Shown here in pieces: positions 39,291-50,690 of a stretch of 64,000 nucleotides of DNA (the stretch's first letter is position 1; each line of letters starts with the position of its first letter). The DNA comes from Diphasiastrum complanatum. Taxonomy: Eukaryota > Streptophyta > Lycopodiopsida > Lycopodiales > Lycopodiaceae. The notes beneath the pieces were generated by a model. That model had not been told where the DNA came from. It saw only the letters and a list, made by a program, of their open reading frames with translations, and made no database searches. The stretch is taken from the NCBI GenBank assembly GCA_029204225.1, contig CM055097.1, positions 59,398,888-59,462,887 on the forward strand, given 5' to 3'. Both the position numbers and the translations under genes were made by a program.

Positions 39291-39938
39291 TTAATCTGGA
39301 TCCGTGAATGCCTTGAACCTCAGACTGAGCAATGCACGAAATTTGTTGTGTGCATTAACATTGAGTGCTTTCGTGAAAATGTATGCAACCATGTCCTGCG
39401 TTCTACGGTACGTTAAGCTTACCTCCCTGTCAAGAACCTTGCCCCTGATGTAGTGATATCTGATCTCAATGTGGTTACTCCTAGAATGAAATCTAGGATT
39501 GGCCGATAAGGCAATAGCACTTTGGTTATCACAAAACAAAATTGTAGGGCTGTACTGATACAGATTGATGTCTGACAACAAATTTCTCAACCAAAATGCT
39601 TCTTTAATAGATTGAGAAGCAGCAATGTATTTTGCTTCAGTAGAAGAAAGTGCGATAAAGGTTTGCTTACGACTGTTCCACAAAATAGGACCGTTGTTGA
39701 AGAAGAATGTAATTTCAGATGTGGATTTACGATTGTCTGCATCTCTTCCCCAGCTTGCATCAAAATAGCCACCGAGCTGATGAAGATTGTCATTGCTGAC
39801 ATCTCCATAGTAGATGCACTGGTCCATGGTAGCTCCAATAAGAGCCTTCCAATGGATAATGCCAGGATTAGCCATATATTGGTTGAGTGAGCTTACAACA
39901 AAAGAGATATCTGGTCTTGTACAGACCATTGAGTACAT
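39291..39938 (-). pseudogene. Copia RNase H
   Basis: It begins YSMVCTRPDISFVVSSLNQY (connection), then GYFDASWGRD, LSSTEAKYIAAS, FCDNQSAIALSANP, RSNHIEIRYHYIRG and FTKALN, the complete copia RNase H order, ending at 39291 just before the polypurine tract. Confidence 0.9.
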
Positions 39939-39956
39939 GAGAGATCCAAGTATCGA

Positions 39957-40847
39957 TCAATACATATATTCTCTCATCTGCTCATCTTCCTGCTTGGTCT
40001 GGGGACATTGGTCCTTCAACCAATGCAGGCCTGGATCCATTGGTGAGTGAGCTAATTTACAATTCATCAAATTGTATCTGTTAAGAATATTGTGAAAATA
40101 CCTTTGTTGAGTGATGTAAATCAGTTGATTTGCTCTATCTCTGTGGATTTGAATTCCAAGACAAAAGTGAGCTTCGCCAAGATCAGTCATGTCGAATTTT
40201 GAGAACAGCATCTGTTTTGCATCCTTGACCATTTTGGTACTGTTGCTGAAGAGCAACGTATCATCAATGTACAAGGTGATGATAATGAAGGATTGTTGCA
40301 CTGACCTTGAATAAACATTGCAATCAGCAGTGCTTGATTTGAATCCTTGTTCAATGAGGAATGTGTTAATCCTCTGAAACCAAGCTCTGGCAAACTGTTT
40401 CAAGCCGTACAATGCTTTGTGGAGTTTACAGACATGATTCTTCATGCCTTCCAAAACGTATCCTTCGGGCTGGATCATGTAGATATCTTCTTGTATAACT
40501 CCATTCAGATAGGCTGTTTGTACATCAAGATGATGTACTTTGAGGTCAGCAGTTGCAACATAAGACAAGAGCATTCAGATCGACGAATGTTTGACGACTA
40601 GACTAAAAGTCTCACTGTAGTCAAAATTCGGGATCTGGGTGAATCCTCGTGCTACCAGTTTGGCCTTCCTTCGATCAACTCTGTTGGAATTATATTTGAT
40701 CTTGAAGATGCAATCAATGATATTGCAGCCAATAGGAGCTTCGACTAATGACCATGTCTGATTCTTGATTAGAGAGGAATACTCTCTGTCCATGGCTTCT
40801 CTCCAGAGATCAGAGTCTAGTTGGCTAAGTGCCTCTTCAACTGTCAT
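39957..40847 (-). pseudogene. Copia reverse transcriptase
   Basis: WREAMDREYSSLIKNQTW, KAKLVARGFTQ, AYLNGVIQEDIYM, KLHKALYGLKQFARAW and LYIDDTLLFS (YxDD box) appear in order, followed by MTDLGEAHFCLGIQI. A frameshift near 40575 and a stop at 39957 break it. Confidence 0.9.
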
Positions 40848-41298
40848 CAGTTACTGCATTAAGAGACAAGTAGACTCAGGATTATACCTTGTGGGTTGTG
40901 TGCGTGCACTCGGCTTGATCTTCTGGGAGGATTCGACTGATGAACTGTTTCTGGAACTTGTTGTTGGGTAGCAGCAACATCTTCGTTTGATTTGTTGTCT
41001 CGAAGTGGGTCGACAATAGACACGCCTGAGCCAGAAGCTTGGACTGTCGTATCAATGGCAGGTGATGGAGGTTCTTCTCAAGCAATATCCTTGACTTTGA
41101 GGTCGACGAACTGATCCTCGATAAAGTCTGTATCCCGGCTATACAAGATTTGTTGGGTATCAGGATCGTACAGCTTGTAGGTGTTATCAGACGAAGTATA
41201 TATGATCAAGATGGTCTTCAGACCTTGGAAGTCCAATTTTTTCCTTGTGTCCTTTGGGATTTGCACATAGGCAATGCACCCAAACACTCTTAGGTTCT

Positions 41299-41874
41299 TC
41301 AAAGAAGGCTTAGAGCCTGTCCACACCTCGTGGGGTGTCTTGTCTGAGCAGATTCGACCAAAGTATGGTTCTTCCTCTCAGCTAAGCCATTAGACTGAGG
41401 ACTATAAGGAGTGATGAATTGCTGTTCAATGCCTTGGCTTTGACAGTACTCCTTAAACTCGACATAGATGTATTCTTGGCTTTGACAATACTCCTTAAAC
41501 TCGACATAGATGTATTCTCCACCGTTGTCTGACCTTAAGGCCTTGATTGTCCTTCCAGTCTCCTTTTCTGCATGCTCCTTGAAGATTCTGAAGTAGTTGA
41601 AGGCTTCTGATTTCTTCTTTATGGAATACACCATCGTCCTTCTGGAGAATTCGTCAATAAAGGTTATAAAATACTTGGCATCCTTTAGCGAAGGATTTTT
41701 CATCGGGCCACAAATATCTGAATGTACAACATCCAGCAATCCTCTAACAATAGGCTGATGGCTTGACTTAAATGGTTTCCTAGTCTGTTTACCAACTAGA
41801 CAGTCTTGACAAACAAGTAACTCGACTTTTTTGCGAGGATAGTCGAGATCAAGAACAATAGATTGTCTAGACAT
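41299..41874 (-). pseudogene. Copia integrase with 42-bp tandem duplication
   Basis: CQDCLVGKQTRKPF (zinc site), HSDICGPM (first catalytic Asp), TFIDEFSRRTMVYSI, RSDNGGEY (second Asp) and SPQSNGLAERKN (with the catalytic Glu) are all visible. A 14-codon unit (EYIYVEFKEYCQSQ) is repeated in tandem between the second Asp and the Glu. The frame ends near 41299 and continues in another frame. Confidence 0.9.
41433..41516. repeat. 42-bp tandem duplication in copia integrase
   Basis: Two copies of a 42-base unit start at 41433 and 41475 and differ at one position. The reading frame is kept. Confidence 0.9.
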
Positions 41875-42429
41875 TCATTGTACAGCAGCATGATTTAAAT
41901 GACCAAGTCTATAATGCCAAAGCAAATCTTTATTTGTATGAATTGAAGTACCGAGAGTCTGACTAGAGACAGAAAACCAATTAGTTAATTTATACAAGTA
42001 TCCATGCCTCTTTCTGAGTGCTAAGATCTTGCCAGTCCTATCAACTACTTTACATTGATCACATTCAAACTCTACTCTATGTCCTAAATCTGTGATTCTG
42101 CTTACAGAGAGCAGATTCGTAGATAAATTTGGTACATACAGGACTATAGAGAGTAGCTTAGATTGATAATTTGCAAAGCTTAATCTTACAGTGCCTTCAC
42201 CTTTGATAACTTGTGTGCTATTGTCGCCAAGGTGAACGAACTTCTGGGTACTATAAGGTGTATAGGACTCGAAACAGCCAATTAGGCTAGTCATGTGCTG
42301 AGTGGCTCCAGAATCCAGGAACCAAGAATTGTCGCCAGATGCTGCTTGATGGTTGATCATGAAGGCATCATGATCCGCTTCTTGAATAGGCTGTGGAGCT
42401 TTTGTAGCTGCGTTCGCCACTTGATTCAA
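41875..42429 (-). pseudogene. Copia protease and integrase zinc-binding part
   Basis: NSWFLDSGATQHMTS (DSGA active site) opens this 184-codon frame, which ends in LLWHYRLGHLNHAAVQ, the H-H half of the integrase zinc site. A stop follows at once. Confidence 0.88.
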
Positions 42430-42597
42430 CTGCCCCTTGTTGTTGTTCTTCGCTTGAAGTATGCGACAGTCTTGTATTTCGGTTGTTTCATTTGCAGTAT
42501 CTGCAGAACAGCTTCTTCTTTATCTGCGGATTCAACTGTTCCTTGTATTGAGCTGGTTTATGGTCTGGCTTTGATTGCTTCGGGCCTTTCTTCTTCT

Positions 42598-43230
42598 TCA
42601 GCTTTGTTGTGCTCTTGTTGGTGTACAAGGCGTGAGAATCAGCTGAGGAACTCGAGCTTCGTTCCTTCGCATGTCTTCCTGCAACAACATAGTAATGACT
42701 CTCGAAAGAGTCAATTCTGGATGAATCGTGATGATCATCACCCAGTTGTCGTAAGAACTTGGCAAGCTTGTAAGTAGTTGCATCACTGTGTCTTGATCGT
42801 CTATGACAGATCCGACAGCGGCCATTTGTCTTAGCAGGTTTTTGAATTGATTAATGTGATTCTGCAAAGAATCACCATTCGTCATCTTGAGGGAGTAGAA
42901 TTTATTCCTGAGATGTAGCTTGGAAGCTATATCTCGCACTTTGTATAGTGTACTCAAGATGTCCCAAACTTCTTTTGATGTCTAGGCCTCGAATACATGG
43001 TCGATCCGGGTATCCGTGATGTTGAGGATGATCAACGCAAAAGCTTCTCCAACCTTCAGCTTCCATCTGGCGATTGCTGCGTCGTCTGCTCTGGGTTTCT
43101 CTTCTGCACCTGTAACAACGTCGTACAATTCTTTTACCATTAGTACAATTTTTATCTTAAATTTCCACAAATGGTAAGTGGCTCCATCAAGCTTGTCCAT
43201 GATAGGACTGGCTTTCCCTTGGAAATCCAT
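42598..43230 (-). pseudogene. Copia gag
   Basis: It starts MDFQGKASPIMDKLDG and YHLWKFKIKIVLM (UBN2-type gag), has one stop after VFEA, then continues KVRDIASKLHLRNKFYSLKM and NHINQFKNLLRQM. A zinc knuckle is not intact in the following text. Confidence 0.85.
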
Positions 43231-43275
43231 GTGGAAGAATTAGTCTAAGTGATAGGAAGTTCAATATATTGATTG

Positions 43276-44965
43276 GGTATCACCCATTGTGGTTGTACCC
43301 AAGAAAAACGACAAGCTTTGTATCTGTGTCGATCTCAAAAATCTTAATGCGATTACGAAGAAAGACCATTTTCCCTTGCCTTTAACGACTCAAATCCTAG
43401 AGGAAATGGCAGGAGCTGAAGCTTTTAGCTTCTTGGATGGATTCAGCGGGTATTTCTTGTTCAAATAGCCCCTGAAGATAAACATAAAACAGCCTTTGCA
43501 ATAGAGAACGGGGTTTATGCTTATAACGTTATGCCTTTTGACTTATGCAATGCCCCTTCAACGTTTCAAAGGGTCATGCAACTGGCCTTTCAAGATCTAT
43601 TACATTGAATTGTAGAGATTTATCTCAACGATCTAGGTGTACATTCCTCCGCAGCTACACACCTTAACGCCTTGGAGAAAATCTTCATTCGTTGTCGTAG
43701 ATTTGGAATCTCACTAAACCCTGATAAATTCCAAATATGGGTCACCCATGGGGTCGTACTCGGGCATATAATTTCAAAGGATGGTATTTCTACCGACTCG
43801 TCAAAAATCAAGGTTATAGTGGAAATGCCCTTACCTGCAACAATGAAGGAAGTATATGTCTTCCTCGGTCATACAAATTATTATCGCATCTTTATAATCG
43901 ACTATGCCGGCAAGGCACGCCTCGTTTATTTAGTTGTGGTAGATCCTCGCTGGACCGAAGAACGAATTAAGGCCTTTGAGGAGTTGAAAACAGCCCTCAC
44001 TACGGCTCCCATACTCCGCTCGCCAGATTACACGAAAGAGTTCCATGTGCATACTGATGCAAGTAAGTATGCCATTGGAGGTCTTCTTGCACAATTGGAC
44101 GAGTATGGCAAAGACTTCCCAATACGTTTCTTAAGCAAGCAATTGGTACCTGCTGAAGTAAACTATACAACCATCGAGAGAGAAGCATTGGCAATGGTCT
44201 ATGTTGTGCAACAACTAAGACATTATTTAATAGGCCAGACCTTTGCGCTCTACACAAACCATCAAGCCCTTCTATATATCATTAATAAATCCTGTAAAGC
44301 GGGACGTATAGCTCGATGGCTATTGATTTTAGAGAAAATTAATTTCCGCATAGTCGTTCGGAAAGGGACCCAACATTTCATGGCGGACCACCTTTCCAGA
44401 CTACCAAGTGCTGAAAAAGAAACTGCACCAGTCAACAATGATCTCCCTGATGCATGCCTTTTTCAGATCGATGCTACACCCTTATGGGTTGAGGAGATCA
44501 CTCAGTTCCTCACAACAGGTAGACTCAAAGAAGGCCTGAGTACGGCGGCAAAAAGAAATTTTTTGCTAAAAGAAGTGCCCTTTCAGTTAATTGCGAGACA
44601 ACTTTACAAAAGGGGTGTTGACGGTATCATTCGTCGATGTGCTTATGAATCTGAGATACGACCTATCATATCTCAGGCTCATGAGGGCATTGGATGTGGC
44701 CACTTTTCTGTTGAAGCCACAACAAAGATTATCCTTCGAGCATGACTGTGGTGGCCATCTTTGTTTAATGACACATTTGCTGTCATTAAAGCGTGTGATG
44801 TCTGTCAATGAGCCAAGAAAAACACCAAAGCAGACTTCATGCCGCTGACTCCCATTATAGAAGGTGAAGCCTTCCATAAGTGGAGAATTGACTTTTTTGG
44901 ACCAATCAGTCTAGCAGCCAAACATACTCAAGCTTGTTACATCCTCATAACCCTAAACCCTAAAT
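43276..44965 (+). mobile_element. Ty3/gypsy RT, RNase H and integrase fragment (non-chromodomain type)
   Basis: It starts with WVSPIVVVPKKNDK (RT) and ends in an integrase start (KWRIDFFGPI). RT is broken by frameshifts before 43600; from 43672 a 357-codon frame is open. The catalytic box reads IYLNDLG at about 43618-43638 instead of YLDD. No LTR was found. The sequence type (HFMADHLSRLP, IPKRCAYE-like region) fits the Tat/Athila-like group, with moderate certainty. Confidence 0.88.
43672..44745 (+). pseudogene. Gypsy RT thumb, RNase H and integrase zinc finger, long open frame
   Basis: Order: CRRFGISLNPDKF, VVLGHIISKDGI, FLGHTNYYRIFI (RT end), FHVHTDASKYAIGGLLAQ and LSKQLVPAEVNYTTIEREAL (RNase H), ALYTNHQAL, QHFMADHLSRLP, then an integrase zinc site (RRCAYESEIRPIISQAHEGI, H...GHFS). 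A CDVCQ-AKKNT piece follows after a stop at 44743-44745. Confidence 0.88.
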
Positions 44966-45162
44966 GATAGGCTACACCATCGGAAATGATTCTCACACTT
45001 TAGCCACCTCATCTTTGTCTAACTGGTATCTCAAGCATACAAACATTCCTGGGAATACACTCTTTTCATAAGAACTTCTACTCTAGGCCACAATCATATT
45101 TTCAACTTGAAGTTCTTCACTTGCATCACACATATCCATTCCTTCATATTGGGATTTTGTCA
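44966..45162. other. Spacer after gypsy fragment
   Basis: A short AT-rich spacer before the minisatellite; no gene seen. Confidence 0.5.
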
Positions 45163-45396
45163 AATCTCAACCAATGGGATCCACTCAAATCTCAACCGAC
45201 GCGACTCTCTCACATCTCGACCGATGCGACTCTCTCAGATCTCGACCGACGCAACTTTATCATATCTCAACCGATGTGACTCTCTCAGATCTCGACCAAC
45301 GCGACTCTCTCAGATCTCGACCGACGCGACTTTCTCAGATTTCGACCGACGCGTCTCCATCAAATCTCGACCGACGCTTCTCATTCAAAATCCAAC
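45163..45396 (+). repeat. 25-bp minisatellite, array 1
   Basis: About nine 25-base units with the core ATCTCGACCGACGCGACTCT run head to tail with point changes (CAACCGA, GATGCG and similar). Because 25 is not a multiple of 3 and the unit has no stop in any frame, two overlapping frames stay open across it. Confidence 0.85.
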
Positions 45397-46014
45397 GAAT
45401 AGACACGTCCCATCGCGTCCGAACCCAGCCAACGACGTCCATAAATGCCATCACCTTGATGTCATTCGCACCTCAGGGAAGTGCAAATTCTGGAGCTCTC
45501 TGGCGATGATCTACTGGCGATTTTCCAGCTCTCCTACACGATCCTGGCGCTCTCTTGTTCTGTGCATCAGTGGTTGCTTCCACACCATCTCCACCCAGTA
45601 TCAGCCATCCTAGTGTGTTTCCCATTGAGAGCGCCATCACAAACAGTCTCCAAACCTAATATCGCCAATGGAGAACCAAGCATTTGAAACATTTCGCATG
45701 CTGAGGGGTAGTGTCACGCAAGCATTCCACATGCTTCCGTTACACTATTGAGTATTACCTTTTAATCATTCACACTTTTCTTTCATCATCTCCAGACACC
45801 CGTTTTCACCAAAAGCTACTTTCCTTACATCTCCCAATATCTTCATCCCTTCCGCTTAGTCACAAACATATACCGCCATCTTCTTTTTTGGAACTTCTAT
45901 TGTTCACACCATACTTCGTTTGCCACACATCCTCCATACCCTTCTATCAACAACAACTCCACTTTCACACACCTTCCTTCCCAACCTCAGTTCCTCACAG
46001 ACCATTCCTTTCCA

Positions 46015-46142
46015 TCACATCTCAACCGATGCCCTCCGCTCACATCTTAGCCAATGCCCTTCGCTCACATCTCAACCGACACCCTCCGCTCACATCTCAA
46101 CCGAAGCCCTCCGCTCACATCTCAACCGACACCCTTTTTCCA
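46015..46142 (+). repeat. 25-bp minisatellite, array 2
   Basis: About five 25-base units with the core CACATCTCAACCGACACCCT lie 620 bases after array 1 and share ATCTCAACCGA with it. The second half of the unit differs (CCCTCCGCT instead of GACTCTCTCA). Confidence 0.82.
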
Positions 46143-46168
46143 AATTCTTATTTCCCAGTTTTTTCATC

Positions 46169-47692
46169 ATGTCTACCAACCCTGCCTCCAATTCTGATGA
46201 CCCTGATGCCAATAAGCTCGACATCCAATTGTCCAAATTGGATATTACTGAAATGCAACACTGATACCAACCGGCATCATCCTTCTTTCAGGCCATTGAG
46301 TTCCAGATGCCAGTCTTGACGGGGTGTCAAAGCCTGTACCTCGTGCATATGATATATGCCAACTACAATGCTACAACAAGGTCGTGTTAGTTAATAGTTC
46401 CTCATGTGAGAAACTATGTTTACAATATATCATTTACACCGGCCGACTTGCAATCTTTTGGATTCCCAAGAGGACCCAATGTTGTCACCAGGACACTTAA
46501 AAAAATTGAGCAAACAACATATTTCAAATTCATTGACCCATCCGTGGCCAAGTGGAAAAACAAGGACAGGTATCGAGTCGAAGCAATCAATGACCCACAA
46601 CTACAAGCGGCATGTGCGTACTTGACAAAGTGCACACAACGACCAAGAACTAAGTTGCAGAGGGTACTCATGTCCTTGTTTCACATGATGGCAGATTCAC
46701 GATTGCATGACTAGAACCTCTATGATTGGGCACAATTTGTTTCGAACTGCCTTCATGAGTGCATTAAGAACAAGCAGCCGATAACAATACTCGGATATCT
46801 CTTAACAAATATCACCCTCCACCAAGTCCATAATGGGCCAAAGCTTCAACAACACTTGCAGCTTGCGGACAAGGCATGGGAAATTCCCATTGAGTCACCA
46901 AAGTCCAAGCGTGCACGATCAAGGGCCACTTCACCATCGGGGTCCCAGCCTAAACGAGTAAACACTAGTATTCTCCCTTTGGTACAAAAGCAAAGAAGCC
47001 CACAACCGGACTCACAAGCAACTGCAACCTTTGGAGCTCAAGAGGCCGATACCTCCAAGGCCCAGTTGCCAGACACAAGGTAACAAAGGATGCAAAAGAA
47101 GCTTCAAGTTGGAAGCACATCACCAGTGGGATCCGTTTTAGATGGTTCCACTTCAGATGATGGAAGCTCATCCACGGCCTCACAACCACACTCATCACCC
47201 TCACATGTCATCGACGGGGGTGATGGAGCAACTACCTCTACACCAGCACCTAACACGACAGTATCTCAAGTCACAGGTCAGCCAGATCAAGTCACCAACC
47301 CACCCACATTGATTACTACGCCAACGCCACCAACATCACCACCGGCACAAGTTTTTTTTTTGGGGGGGGGAGGAGTGGGGATATCCAATCCCTAGGTCAC
47401 GGAAGCGGCTCAACAACCACAAGACCAACAACCACAAGCCCAACAAGTCCACACATTGGACACATCGCAATATTTTGATGTTGCGGACCTGATGGAAAAA
47501 AGAAATGACGAGCCAGAGAAGGAGAAGCATCCAAGAAGAAGTCTGACCCCTCCACTAACCACCACCACCACCACAACAGTTACTAACATCACCCCTCCAC
47601 TACCTCCACCTCCACCTCCACCTCCATCTTCAGTTCTAACACCACGTTTTTTTTTTGGTTTAGCCTCACCATCCCACACTCCAGATCAGTAG
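46169..47692 (+). pseudogene. Unidentified 508-codon coding relic in one frame with nonsense changes only
   Basis: From ATG 46169 (MSTNPASNSDDPDANKLD) to 47692 a single frame reads as protein-like throughout and is stopped only by nonsense codons at about 46262, 46388, 46712, 47081 and 47393; no frameshift is needed. The first half is globular (YVYNISFTPADLQSFGFPRG, DPSVAKWKNKDRY, LQRVLMSLFHMMADSRLHD, LGYLLTNITLHQV). The second half is Ser/Thr/Pro/Gln-rich with a basic KSKRARSR patch, QQPQ repeats and a PPLPPPPPPPP run. I do not recognise the family. It sits between gypsy fragments, so it may be an extra ORF or gag of a gypsy element, or an old captured gene. Confidence 0.5.
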
Positions 47693-48119
47693 CCAACCGT
47701 CACTAACCCTGAGAAGCTCATCGAAGCAGCCAAACGCTCAATGATCGGCCTATCCGAAACGAGCTACCATATTGTAGATCTTGTATACCTTCTTACATTC
47801 CAGTTCTTGATTGTTCTTGAACAATCTAGACATCAAGAAATGAGTGTTTCTTGATTCTTAGACTATTAAAATGTTGTTAGGAATCTAGTTTCTTCTTGTT
47901 CTTGATCGCTTTCTGATTTAGTAGATAGTGGTAGGATTGCTCACTATTTCAGACCGTTGATCTTCTTGAGCTATGTCTGGTTACATGGCTAGTTAATGCA
48001 TGTAGCTGAGTATCAGATCCGTGACTCCCAGTGACAGGCTGGGAAATACACACTACAACATGAGTAACACTTCTGTTTAGTAACTGTTCTAATAAGAAGA
48101 AGATCCGTAAGAACCGTAA
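47693..48119. other. Unassigned spacer
   Basis: No coding sequence or repeat is recognised in these 430 bases. A short inverted pair (TTCTTGATTGTTC and GAACAATC) occurs at about 47805-47830. Confidence 0.45.
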
Positions 48120-48903
48120 CTACAGAAGAATGAAGAAAGAATGATAAGTAAAAGAAACACAAAGAACCGTGTTCACAGATTCCAGAGAATCTGTGAAAAG
48201 GACCTTAATGGTTTCATTGACGAAATGACTTCCACAATCGCTGACTATCTCCACCGAGCATCCAAAACGGACAATGATATTCTCATACAGGAACTTGCCA
48301 GTTGCTCGAGCGTCAGCTGTTCGCACTGCCTTGGCTTCGACCCACTTGGTGAGGTAATCCGTGGCCACGATAATATATCGGGCTTGTGAACTTCTTGTTG
48401 TAGGACGAATTGGACGAATATAATCCAATCCACACTTCTCGAATGGTGCTTGAGCTAGAACTGGATGTAACAGATCATAATTAATTGGATAACCTTAAAA
48501 GGACCGCAATACCTAGGCGCCAACTTTGCACACTTACCAGTTTTCAAGCCCCTAGAGTGACTAGGGACTCTCAAAAACACCTAGTCGTTGACCATGAATA
48601 CCTTGTACTTCCGAGATAGATCAACATAGTGCCTTGCCAACTTCTGGTGTAATTAGTTTCATCGCCCATGTGGTTGGATCATCCTTTACAGCCTGTTCCC
48701 TATTTTCAAAGGTGAGTTTTCTGGTTTTCCAGTTGTGAACCACTTGCGCAGTCCTCAACCACAGTCTTCCTAGTAAAACATGGTAGGTAGATGGGGACTC
48801 TGGTATGTCCATCACCACAAAAGTGATCACAAACTGCATTCCCGTTATCTTCACAGGGATGTCGTCAACTATACTTTTTGGTTTTACACAAGATTGTCCA
48901 AGG
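48120..48903 (-). mobile_element. Ty3/gypsy protease and integrase pieces, rearranged
   Basis: On the - strand the protease-like part comes first (48900-48660: VDDIPVKITGMQFVITFVVM, YHVLLGRLWLRTAQVVHNW). Next is an integrase C-terminal piece (about 48640-48490: GLKTGKCAKLAPRYCGPFKV). Last is the integrase core (48430-48170: RYIIVATDYLTKWVEAKAVR, VSDCGSHFVN). In an intact element RT would lie between protease and integrase and the C-terminal piece would follow the core, so the order is scrambled. It is cut at 48903/48904 by the 5' LTR of copia element 2. Confidence 0.8.
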
Positions 48904-50153
48904 TGTTGGATTATTCTCCTTCTTACCAATTGACTAATCGGTTTTAATCTTCATCCATTCTTTATCCAGTTCTGCGAATTTTTTCGTTCTTTTACAGTCT
49001 GCAGTATTACAGTGTTTTCACACAATCTGTAGAATTACATAGAGTTTTACCACAGTGTCGCATTTAATTTTTCTCTCACTTTGGCTTTCTCACATGTCAG
49101 AAAATACACGGAGTTTTACCTTAGTGTCGCTTCGGTTTCTCATTTTTGTGAAGCTGTCGCCTGTCAAGAATCTCGTGTAAAAATGCAGTGTCGCTTTTCC
49201 ATTTTTTTCATCTGTCAGGATTTGCAAGCAAATATGCAGTCGCATTTTTCACTTGACAAAATGTCGCATTTTTTGCTTTCTCCAAAGAGATTCAAAAGTT
49301 AAGGAAATGATTCTGGAAAAGTGTAGGGGCAACCCTAAATCAGTTTTTAAGACACTCTCACGTTTTTCGCAAAATCTCAATACTGTCGCCTTTTTGCGAC
49401 AGTGTCACTTGTGGCTGTTTTAGTTTATTTTTGCAGAAGTGATAGTTTGGTTCATTTATGCAGACAGAACGTTTATGGCCAATTTCACCACTTATCAGCA
49501 ATCAATGACAAGGAACCGGATGGATGCCAGCGGATAGCAGCCAACTGGCAATCGCAATTGATGACCTGATTTCTTAGTATAAATAGCCGATTATATTCAT
49601 ACAGTTTTAATGTAAGCAGTTTAATATCATCAAGTATTGCAAGTTAGCTCTCTATGAAGCTTTTAAGCTTGAACTCTCTTGAGCATTCTAGCTTAGTTTT
49701 AGAATTATATTTTAGAGTTGCTATTGCGCTATTGCTTATCAACATAGTTGCTTGTTATCAGACTTATCCTCAGTTACTCAGAGACAGCTTAGAGTGCACG
49801 GTTTCTATCCGCTAATGTTTTGCGCTCATCAGCATCTGATTTTGTTTTTCTAAATCAATACCTATCTTTTATTACGTTCAGTATATGTCAGAATGCATGC
49901 ATCTCTGTATTTCCTTTGTAAATGATAAATTTTTTAAGAATTTAATACTTCATGTTTGGCTATGTAATTACTTAGTATCTAGTGATTTCAAATTTAGTTG
50001 CTAAAGATTGAACGTGATTCCCATCACTACTGCTTTGTTCAATTTTTGATAGCGTAGTCATGCACTGGAAGTAGGAAGTTTTTGCTATGATTATCTAACC
50101 TATTTCTGACATAGTATCAAAGCTATTTCACTACTCTTTATCTGATTCCTTCA
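48904..50153 (+). repeat. 5' LTR of copia element 2
   Basis: It begins TGTTGG and probably ends CTTCA at 50153, directly before a Met-tRNA primer site. Text shared with the 3' LTR (for example ACTGTCGCCTTTTTGCGACA near 49380) is alignable to about 49905, after which the 3' LTR is cut. Confidence 0.75.
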
Positions 50154-50164
50154 TGGTATCAGAG
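50154..50164 (+). promoter_or_regulatory. Primer binding site, Met-tRNA type
   Basis: TGGTATCAGAG matches the usual initiator-Met tRNA primer site of plant LTR elements. A weaker look-alike (TAGTATCAAAGC) lies 42 bases earlier. Confidence 0.6.
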
Positions 50165-50325
50165 AGAAAGCTCTAATACTTGATATCTTTCGCAATATCA
50201 AATTGATATCAAACTCTTTAGTTCTTTCCAATCTTTCAGTATTAGAGAATTGGTCCCCTATTGTTGGGATTACTACATTCTAGGGTCATCGATACAATCG
50301 ACAGACTAAGTTTCAGATGGACGGC

Positions 50326-50690
50326 CTTATTGTAAACAAGCTGAATGGATCCCATTATCATTTGTGGAAATTTAAGATGAAGACCATGCTAATGAATTAT
50401 GGAATGTTGTTACAGGTACAGAAGTAAAACCTGAAGACGACGACTCAAAGTGGAAATCGAAGGACGGTAAAGCTTTCGCGCTTATTATCCTCAATATATC
50501 AGATACACAGATTGGACACATAGTTGAAGCTAAAATGTCAAAAGGCATTTGGGACAATCTGAACTCACTATATGACGTGAGGGACGTAACTACCAAGTTA
50601 CATCTACGAAGGAAATTCTTCACATTCAAGATGTTTGTTGGTGATTCTCTTCAGAATCACATTAACCAGTTTAAGAAATGTTATCTTTCG
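50326..50690 (+). pseudogene. Copia gag remnant
   Basis: Reading in shifting frames gives KLNGSHYHLWKFKMKTMLMN, then text comparable to the gag of copia element 1 (NHIN-FKK at about 50655). Frameshifts begin near 50390. Confidence 0.7.

Larger units (their letters stand above)
38440..43260 (-). mobile_element. Ty1/copia element 1, decayed, 5' end missing
   Basis: The - strand carries gag, protease, integrase, reverse transcriptase and RNase H in copia order from 43230 to 39291. The polypurine tract AAAAGGGAG leads into a 3' LTR that starts TGTTGGATTTACTCC at 39283 and runs down to about 38440. It includes the TA microsatellite. The 5' LTR and primer site are absent; the sequence is cut at about 43260-43275 where a gypsy fragment on the other strand begins. 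Confidence 0.9.

Noticed and set aside
45163-46142. CRISPR-like array
   Set aside because: The 25-bp units are directly adjacent without spacers and the DNA is clearly plant nuclear.
50112-50123. TAGTATCAAAGC as the primer site of copia element 2
   Set aside because: TGGTATCAGAG at 50154 fits better and is directly preceded by a CA LTR end.
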